Of a stretch of 64,000 nucleotides of DNA, positions 56,740 to 64,000 are shown piece by piece. The stretch spans positions 17,115,244 to 17,179,243 of the forward strand of contig NC_050470.1 of assembly GCF_013373865.1 (NCBI RefSeq). The letters are read 5' to 3'. The notes under the pieces were generated by a model that had not been told where the DNA came from, did not search any database, and was given only the letters and a program-made list of their open reading frames with translations. The DNA is from Monomorium pharaonis. Lineage: Eukaryota > Arthropoda > Insecta > Hymenoptera > Formicidae. The stretch's first letter is position 1. Every line of letters starts with the position of its first letter. The position numbers and the translations under genes are program-made.

Positions 56740-57059
56740 TGATCTCGACAACATATGTCAAGGTCAAAGTCATTGTGGCTGTGTCCCCTATTCGGCATTT
56801 TTACCGAAAATCTCTTAATTTATGCGAGCTTTATAAAAATTAATGCGGGGATGTAGGGGAAAAGCCAAGTCCTCTCCTTGTACCCCGCCCACGCGTTTTC
56901 TGCACCACATGGGTTTGCGACTTTAAGTAAAGCAGAGATATCACGTATCGTATTTATAAAACTTTTTTGTTAATAACTTTTTAACAAACAATGATCGCCA
57001 ATTAAGTTATAAGAAAAAGTTACTCAAGATTATGTCCTTGACAACATATATCAAGGTCA
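56740..57059. repeat. Two TCAAGGTCA units with a hairpin-module relic
   Basis: Units at 56740-56766 and 57033-57059 end ATATGTCAAGGTCA and ATATATCAAGGTCA. Between them lie a C-rich block and CACATGGGTTTGCGACTT at 56906-56923. Confidence 0.7.
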
Positions 57060-57184
57060 TTGGCATGGTGTCTCCTAAACTTAATAATTAGCCAGGAAAA
57101 TTTTAATACTAATACAAAATGTTTTTTCGTTGTATGCATGTTATTCAAAGAAAATTACACGTATTAGTATTCCAGAATAAAAAA

Positions 57185-57389
57185 ACAGTAGTGATTGTTA
57201 CCACGGCTCCACCTCCAAATGGGCTAAAATTTTCTTCTAAAGGCTTCTTATGGTTAAAAAGTAATGTAAGTAACAATTTTATGTCGGGGAAAGTACAAGA
57301 AAAAAATTTATGAGTAAAAAAAGTTTAAAAATGTAACATTGTTTTCCGATTAATGTGAAATGATATTCGTTCTTTTTCGCTCTGAGGTA

Positions 57390-57434
<45 letters not shown>

Positions 57435-57985
57435 GCCCGCGGAGGGTGCGAAGGGGGGCCTCCCGTACTCACCTCGCCAATAGGGGTGTCCTGGGCAGAA
57501 GTGTGCAAAAGTACGGTGTGTTGTACAAAGTAAAGTACTTTGTTGAGAAATAACTATGTTAGTTAAGTCGTTATTTCTCATCAACAAAGTACGCACCGTA
57601 CTTTTGTGTATTTCTGCCCAGGGGACCCTTATCGGTAGAGTGAATGCAGGAGAGAGAGGCTAAAGGCCCCCCCCTTGCAGCACTCCACGCGCGCGCGTGT
57701 GTGTGTGTGTGTGTGTTTTGTCAAAGATTACTCTAAAGGTTTGTAAATTTTATTGTAAATATTATTTATATTTTGAGTTAAAATTTCACGAATCTAACGA
57801 AAAATCACTAAAATACATGCGCATGTATCCGTGGAGCATACTCATGTTATTTTTTGGTTTATATGTTTTTTTGCACTTCCCCCAACAAAAAATTGTTATT
57901 TACATTACTCTTTAACCATAAGAAGTCATTACAAAAATTTTCAGTCCATTTGGAGGTAGAGTCATGGTTTGAAATATTTACCAAA
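57185..57985. mobile_element. Inverted-repeat element with palindromic microsatellite core
   Basis: Outer arms 57200-57300 and 57870-57985 share CTTATGGTTAAA(A/G)AGTAATGTAA and ACCTCCAAATGG(G/A)CT in inverted orientation. The core 57375-57725 is a second, nearly symmetrical palindrome. Confidence 0.75.
57375..57725. repeat. Palindrome of hairpin-microsatellite modules
   Basis: From outside to centre: (CA)n(CG)n, GAAGGGGGGCC, CAATAGGGGTGTCCTGGGCAG, GCAAAAGTACGGTG, TTTGTTGAGAAATAAC, then the mirror image ending CGCGCGCGTGTGTGTG. The centre is near 57552. Confidence 0.88.
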
Positions 57986-58094
57986 ACAATGTTAAAAAAC
58001 CATCGAGTTTAGCCAAGCGAGAAACCTGAATTTGTATTAGTTTTCTGCAGATTTTGATCCAATGCATATTCTGTTACTTATTTTCGGACTAAAA

Positions 58095-58660
58095 GGAACC
58101 TTATGTTTTTTCAAACTAATGAACGATATTTTTACTTTATTGTAAGGCCAATCGCAACAGGATCTTTTGTGAAAACGGTACTTATTCAACTTAATTTATT
58201 CAGGTTTAAGCAGTTAAATATATGTGAAATATATGTTTATATCATATTTATGATGTATATTATACAATATATACTTGGAGAGATTGGGTTATTTTTTTGC
58301 ATGAAAGCAATATCAGGGGATGTGTTAATTGCAGAATTATTATAATCTAGCAAAACATCTATTTAGTAAAATAGACCTAGGCAAAATTTCCTTACGCGAA
58401 CTGTCACTAGGGAAAACATTCCAGACCCGAATCTTATACTCGCATGCTCATCCTACATACAATGCACCATGTATGACGATCCGCGATGTATATCGTCGCG
58501 TTGTACGCGAATTTTTTTTGCAAACTTCATCTTTCTTTCTCTGTAATTCATTTCCCTTTAATAAATTAATTACCGTTTTTATTAAAAGTTCTGTGACAAC
58601 TGGCCTTACGACAAGGTAAAAATATCGTTTGTTAGTTTGAAAAAACAATATTTCCTTTAT
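58095..58660. mobile_element. Inverted-repeat element, arms of about 75 bp
   Basis: TTTTTTCAAACTAATGAACG, ATATTTTTACTTTATTGTAAGGCCA on the left is mirrored at 58560-58645. Both arms, read outward to inward, encode similar peptides (FFQTNxRYFY..VRP), which may simply reflect the duplication. The interior has no recognised gene. Confidence 0.6.
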
Positions 58661-59049
58661 TTTGCCCAAAAACTAATAGCAAAATCGTATTTAGTAGGAC
58701 AAAATTTATAGAAAACCGGTGGAAATTCAGATTTCTCATTTATGTTAAAACCGACAGTTTTTTAACGTCGCTCTTTATTGGTTGTTCTATTAGTCTGCTG
58801 TTATTATGTGCAATGGTATATCTTTTCATATCACTATTATTTACAGTATTTTCGTAGTTATTGTTTTTCTTGGCTACAGCGTTGTGCGTCGCCGACATTT
58901 AATTATAAAGTATCAGGTGTCATTGGGGCATCGTCTAGTCTAACCTCGTTTTGCTCGATCATTGTGCCTTGATCGGACGTTATATACACTTCGACGCCTC
59001 AATGAAACCCTATGGGGACGAGTCACTCGATTCAGTCAGAATCATTCGA
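58661..59049. other. Unassigned sequence, GC-richer toward 58920
   Basis: No recognised TE or gene. Confidence 0.4.
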
Positions 59050-59110
59050 CTAAATGGGAATACTTAACGGAAGGAATATAAAGAGAGCGGTCGAGCATTC
59101 AACAATCGCG
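59050..59110 (+). promoter_or_regulatory. Candidate core promoter
   Basis: A TATAAAGAG box starts at 59077 within GC-richer single-copy-looking DNA. An initiator-like CATTCAACA lies about 22-30 bp downstream, the usual spacing in insect promoters. The following 50 bp do not show a convincing first coding exon. Confidence 0.25.
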
Positions 59111-60404
59111 TATCCGTTTTAGAGAGACACACCATTTTCCTTTGTTACCCCTGTGAGAAGAGTCTCAACCCCTCTCACGTTTTCCGAAGTAATAAAGCTA
59201 CATACCAATCTTATTGCCTTTAGCATAATACTGGAAGGAATTTTAAAACCGATATATTTGTTTATATTTCAATGTCTTGGCAGTCGCATTATTTCTAGTA
59301 ACGCATTTGCAAATATATTATTTATCTGTTCTTGGTAATTAATGAATAAAAATTATTAATACCAATATACCAATTTATTTGTAGATTGTATTTCTAAAAC
59401 AAAAACTAAAAGTAATATTTTAGGAACATAAATAGAGAAGATTTGTCAAATGATTACATAAAAAGATGCTGGAATTATCTGTATTTTATTCGTAATCTTA
59501 TAATTTTTATTTTTCTCAAACAAAACTTAAAAAATTAAAAATAAATAAGAAATAAGAAAAAAAACTCTTTTTTGTTTTGTTATATTCTGTATATTTTATT
59601 AATGCTAATAATATACGTACATTGAAATCGTATTTTCTGTTTATTTTTCATGTAAGTCACTTTTCAAATCATAAATTGAAGGTCTTATATTATGAAAATG
59701 TGAACAGATAATTTTAATTTGAATTACATATCTAGAACCGTTTATATCACATAGAGAATCATCTTAATCTAAGTGGTAACCAGAAATTGTGAGTATTTTC
59801 TTTTATTTTTAAAAAGTACTGTTGGGTGTACTTCCGAAAAGGTGAAACCCCTGATTTTGCTGAAATTTTTACCAAAGCTTACCCTTGATTAGAAAAGGAA
59901 GTCCCTAAAAGGATTTTCGCCGACAAAGCTTTGTTTGCCCTTTATCACTTCCTAAAGTTGCAAACATTTTGACTGTATATCTCTGAAAGCATTGATTTTA
60001 GAGAAAAAAGTTTCAAACAAAAAATGAAGCTCATAAAAAGCTCTACAAAAAAGATTATATACATTTTTTACGTAAACCTATTATTTTGGCTGTTATGATT
60101 TAAAATAACTCGGCGGGGGTCTGTTTTATTAAATATGTGAAAATTTTTAAATTTAAAAGTTATACATATTTATTTAACGTAAACAAAAGTTGAATTGCAA
60201 ATTTGAAAAAAAGGAATTTTTTACAGTTTAACATAAAACAGAAATAATTCCATAATCACACTACTCCGCCGGTTACAGAGCGAAACGACATCCATGCTTG
60301 TACTGTACCACATGGGTTTGCGACTTCAGATTTAGAACTGTGGCCAAATAACGAATTAAAAATGTTTAGGGTTAGGTTAGGAAAAAATACGGGGAGGGGG
60401 TGCA
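59111..60404. other. Unassigned; 18-bp motif repeat near 60309
   Basis: Mostly AT-rich. 60275-60400 repeats the 14780-14900 sequence, including CACATGGGTTTGCGACTT at 60309-60326 and a GGTTAGGTTAGG run. Confidence 0.45.
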
Positions 60405-60512
60405 TGGAAAGAGCACTTTTTTATTACTAGAAATGTATTCATGTGATTTTTTCTCGTAAGGTGTGGCCAAGATACGCAAGTGTCCAAAAATGAGCGATTG
60501 AGCAGTAATGGG
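60405..60512. mobile_element. One end of the 1305 TTAA MITE family
   Basis: Reverse complement of about 1309-1410, including GACACTTGCGTATCTTGG, and ending at TTAA (60513-60516). The other end of this copy was not found. Confidence 0.75.
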
Positions 60513-60836
60513 TTAAACTCAGGGCTATGAGCCCTGAACCCATAAACCTTAAACTCATGAACTCTGAACCCAAACTTATTGACCCATTTAAGTTATTTGA
60601 TGTTTTATCCTCAATTTTGGTGTTTTTCTCAAAGAAATGTAAAACCTACCGTGATGGGGTTAAACTGGTTTTATATTTAGTTTTAGCGACTTAAAATTTA
60701 TAAAAAATATATGGTTTGGTGCAAATAAATTTTCGAAAAGTTTTTGTGATTTTGTGTTATCGTTGCGATTTATTTAAAAAAAATAAAAAGCTAAATAGAT
60801 CATGCAAATTGTATGTTTAATAAATCACTATATTAA

Positions 60837-61150
60837 CCCTCAGCGTACGAAAGAAGTTACGATTAGTACGAAATTAGGTTAGCGTAACCCGTCAACTTTG
60901 TCGGCTCATATATCCGAATAAATTCGATCAATTTCAACGCATTTCTTTTGAATCAAAAGACTCAGAATTATGATAGTCTTGGTTAAAAAGTCAAAGATAT
61001 TAAAAGAAAAGAGATTTTTTGAAAAGAATGAAAAAGAAACAAAAAATTTTTGTAAAAATTTACCTTCTTTTTTAAACGCCTATATTTATTTAAAAAATTA
61101 TAAAGTAATTAAAATGGTGGTCAATGAAAAAGTGAAAAAGTGAACTTTAA
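60837..61150. mobile_element. Fragment of the 22269 piggyBac-like element
   Basis: It begins CCCTCAGCG after TTAA (60833-60836). From 60945 to 61120 it matches the reverse complement of 22900-23100, for example CTCAGAATTATGATAGTCTT and AAAAAATTTTTGTAAAAATT. Confidence 0.8.
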
Positions 61151-61549
61151 GAATCTATGGTCATATTTTTTATTCTATTCTAAAATTATATTTATTTGAC
61201 AATATAAGAATGTAATATTTTCCAATATAAAAATGTGATATTTTTCGATATTTTCCGATATTTTCGGATATCACTGAAATAAGTTGTAACATGAATACTT
61301 ACATTTTTGTATACAAATAAATAATTAAAAATGTTTTAATAATTTATTATAACCAATTTTTATTAATTACAAAACAGAAGTAGTAATAATATTGTGTTAA
61401 ATAAATTGTTATAACATTAAATAGTACGTTTTACAGACGGTAAAGGATAATTAAAATAATAAAATATTTAATTTTATATAAAAAATTTATGTTTTTTAAT
61501 GAGTAGATATTACAACTTCAAAAATTAAAATAATTAGTGTTAAGTTGTT
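61151..61549. other. AT-rich DNA, nothing recognised
   Basis: Includes short GATATTTTCCGATATTTTCG repeats at 61245-61275. No gene. Confidence 0.5.
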
Positions 61550-62584
61550 CCTAAGTATGCAGAAGTGCAGCTTGTTATGGATTCCATGCGCTTATCGCAC
61601 ATTCCCTTACTTAAAATTTTATTTTAAATTTTTTGTATTAATAAAAAGATTAAATAATATATAAATTTAAATTAATAAATAAATAGAGAAATAAATAATT
61701 AAATAAGCTGATAAGTAAATAAATGAAAATAAATACAATTAGAAATTTTTTAATTTCTTATTATTTTTTATTTTTAATTATTAATTAGTTATTTGTGTAC
61801 TCGTATTTATTTATTTATTTTAAATATTTATTTTAATCAACTGCTTAAGTTGATTAAAACCTCATAATTGACTTATAGTTAGCAACAATGGGCAAAATTA
61901 ATTATGGAGAGTTTGTTTATACATAGGTATAAAAAAAGATTGTTTAAAATATCAAAAAATATCAAAAATTGTTCGTAAACGATTCGTTTCAACAATTTTT
62001 TTTAATTATTTTTGCATGTGCTAATTGTTAGAATGATTTTGATAAATTTTTTTCATAGCAATGGAGCTCTCAATTTTTACTCATATGATATATATGTCGA
62101 CATTAAGAAATTATTAAAATTTTAAACAAATTGTTTAAACAATTTATTTAAAACTGATTTTAAGTAAAAATGGAGCGAGCATCAATGTTACGAGAAAATA
62201 TTTATCAGCACCATTCTAACAATTAACCAATAATTTTTAATTGTACTTATTTTTATTTATTCATTTATTTATTAGTTTATTTAGTTACTTATTTTTCTAT
62301 TTATTTATTAATTTAAATTTATTTATTTATTTAATCTTTTATTTATACAAAAAATTAAAATAATGTTTTAAGTAAGGGAATGTATGATAAGCGCGTGGAA
62401 CCCGCGGAGCCACATAGCACGCTACGCTTCTGTATACTCAGGCCGCGCGCCGTCTAATTGACCAATTTCATTTATCTATAATTCAGAAAATAATTTGAGC
62501 CAAAATTGGTAAAGAAATTTTTAGTTTAATATTTCAGCCTCTTTCACTCTGTAAAATAAAAATGATTCAATTTGGGACACCCTG
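61550..62584. mobile_element. CAGGGTGTCCCA MITE, large palindromic copy
   Basis: The right end TGGGACACCCTG stops at 62584 before TA. Left (61550-61880) and right (62200-62530) arms are inverted and share GCGCTTATC, CCTTACTTAAAA and AAATAAATAGAGAAATAAATA. The left terminus is decayed. Relatives are at 11157 and 45376. Confidence 0.75.
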
Positions 62585-62586
62585 TA

Positions 62587-63565
62587 TACATATACATGAA
62601 TGAATGATGACAATGAATAATGACACAACAATAACGGTAATGGATCATTTTTCAGAAAATAAACAAATTATGAAGCCGTTTGAATTTTACTATTTCGATT
62701 TCAGATTTTTAATTGATCTCAAAATCCTAAATAAATAATTTACATCCAAATTTTAATAAACTTATTTCTTTTTATCCGATAATTAGGTTTACCATTTTGA
62801 CTTCAGATTTGTAATCAACGATTTCGAAAAGAGTTTGAGAATCATCTCAAAATTTATCTTTCTTGGGAAGGTCGTGTTGATAAAAAAGTTAAATGATTAT
62901 AAAATTAACTAATTAAAGTGCTTTTCTTTGAACAGTGATATATTGACAAGAGTGATCATAGAAACTGATTGTTAAAACAAAATAAACATATGTGATAGCA
63001 GCACGCAAAATGATCGCAGCAGGAAATTCTAAATCCCCTTTGCATGATATCGGGTCGCTCGTGTAAATGCGACGCTCCCTACCCTCGAGGGCTGATTGCA
63101 ACCAAGCCATCCCCATTAATATCCTTATAATTGGTTAAAACCCGTAACTGATGAGTGAACTGTAAGTTATTATGCGTGCAAAACCCTTGGTTCATTCGGT
63201 TCGGATGATATAGGGAAGGAGGGAGTTACAAGATACGGTTCGACACCTCTTCATTACTCTCTTCATCCCTCCATAGTCCCGCCGACAGCGTGTCAGTACT
63301 CAATACGGGATGCTTGGCATTATGGCAGCCTCTATATTGTCATTGTATCACGGATCGCCGAGAATCATTCGTCCCGCTGAGAGATTCACGCGAGTATTCA
63401 CTTGACTGAGCTGATTCGCGCAAAAATTCGCTCGATATACATTTCGAACGTACTTCACTCGAGATCATATTTATTTTGAAAGAAGATCTATGATTTGTAG
63501 GTATCACACATTGCGTTTATTTTAATGTTTTATAATCTGCGTTTAACTTTTCTAAAATTGAGAAC
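62587..63565. other. Unassigned; GC-richer single-copy-looking block 63010-63480
   Basis: 62680-62850 resembles the direct-repeat sequence near 32760-32950. 63010-63480 has balanced composition and CG dinucleotides, without a recognised gene. It could be host regulatory or untranslated sequence. Confidence 0.35.
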
Positions 63566-63635
63566 AAATTGTATATGCTGTACAATTTAAAATTTAATTG
63601 GAATTAAATTTTAAATTATACAGCATATACAATTT
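63566..63635. repeat. 70-bp near-perfect palindrome
   Basis: Two 35-nt arms meet with no spacer and match at 33 of 35 positions. The arm begins AAATTGTATATGCTGTACAA. Confidence 0.95.
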
Positions 63636-64000
63636 TTTTAATTATTTTTTAAATTATTTTAATTATTTTAAATTATTTTAAATTATTTAAATTTTTAAAC
63701 ACTTTTTAAAATTAAAAATAAACCAATTAACAAATATAATTAACAAAAAGTGTTTATCTGTTAATATTTGCTAGTGTACAATTATGTTCTGATAATTTGA
63801 ATAATACAATTATTAATACATAATAAATAGAAATTAGTTTTAAAAAGTTAAAAGTTAGAAAATTAATTTTTTTATTTTCTTTTTAAACTACATTTCTTTT
63901 AACGGCAATGCAAACATCTTAAGATTGTGTCCTCAAACGTTGCAATGAATTTTAGCAATTTTACGGTACGTCAGATTCGTTAGTATAATTCTTTCCTTTA
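63636..64000. other. AT-rich DNA, nothing recognised
   Basis: AAATTATTTT-type runs near 63640-63700, then AT-rich sequence without a gene. Confidence 0.5.

Noticed and set aside
60360..60380. TTAGG repeats as telomere sequence
   Set aside because: Only about three units and not tandem over any length; also part of a repeat shared with 14870-14890.

Overview
The window is AT-rich eukaryotic DNA and looks like intergenic or intronic sequence from an insect. A hymenopteran, possibly an ant, is my best guess, from the mix of mariner, piggyBac-like, BEL/Pao and Ty1/copia relics, the abundant microsatellites and the scattered GGTTAGG runs. No host gene could be identified, so the species is an inference. 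I see no tRNA gene, no intact rRNA gene and no CRISPR array. Almost everything recognisable is a transposable element (TE), usually broken and often nested in another.

Layout. 1-6740: mostly plain AT-rich DNA with a TTAA-flanked MITE (1305-1851), a GTTAC-rich inverted-repeat element (2163-3135) and a (CT)n tract. 6745-8515: a decayed non-LTR retrotransposon on the minus strand. 10841-15772: small TEs, an 84-bp inverted repeat around a long (GT)n tract, and a repeat carrying near-palindromic pairs of TCAAGGTCA. 17690-19070: nested palindromes. 20254-23400: four-level nest, in which a MITE holds a TTAA element that holds both a dead mariner and a TTAA-flanked piggyBac-like element. 23410-31700: more foldback and MITE copies, a 25-bp tandem array and an unrecognised ORF broken at an 11-C run. 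33400-37017: BEL/Pao pol remnant. 37186-38907: foldback element with almost identical arms. 38908-47445: Ty1/copia remnant with its 3' LTR, interrupted by several insertions. 47643-51188: long inverted-repeat element holding a pogo-like MITE, a deleted mariner and a possible spliced exon. 51635-58660: further composite MITEs. The last 5 kb is mostly AT-rich with a large MITE, relics and a sharp 70-bp palindrome.

Three groups of elements stand out. (1) Five elements with different interiors share a 12-bp terminus ending in AGCAC and, in all five cases where both ends survive, are flanked by a matching 2-bp duplication (TT, CG, CA, AT, TT). (2) Three elements inside retrotransposon genes (36278-36742, 39816-40755, 44242-44791) have terminal arms built almost only of degenerate 15-bp units, with 8-bp target duplications. 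(3) A GC-rich hairpin next to a CA/GT/CG microsatellite, with the motif CACATGGGTTTGCGACTT, recurs in these and in unrelated elements. In addition, three copies of a 5S-rRNA-like segment, all on the minus strand, suggest a 5S-derived SINE embedded in a MITE family.

How the pieces act together: no pathway or operon can be read here. The retroelement pol genes are dead through stops, frameshifts and lost catalytic residues, and they served as landing sites for younger DNA elements, which gives a relative order of insertion.
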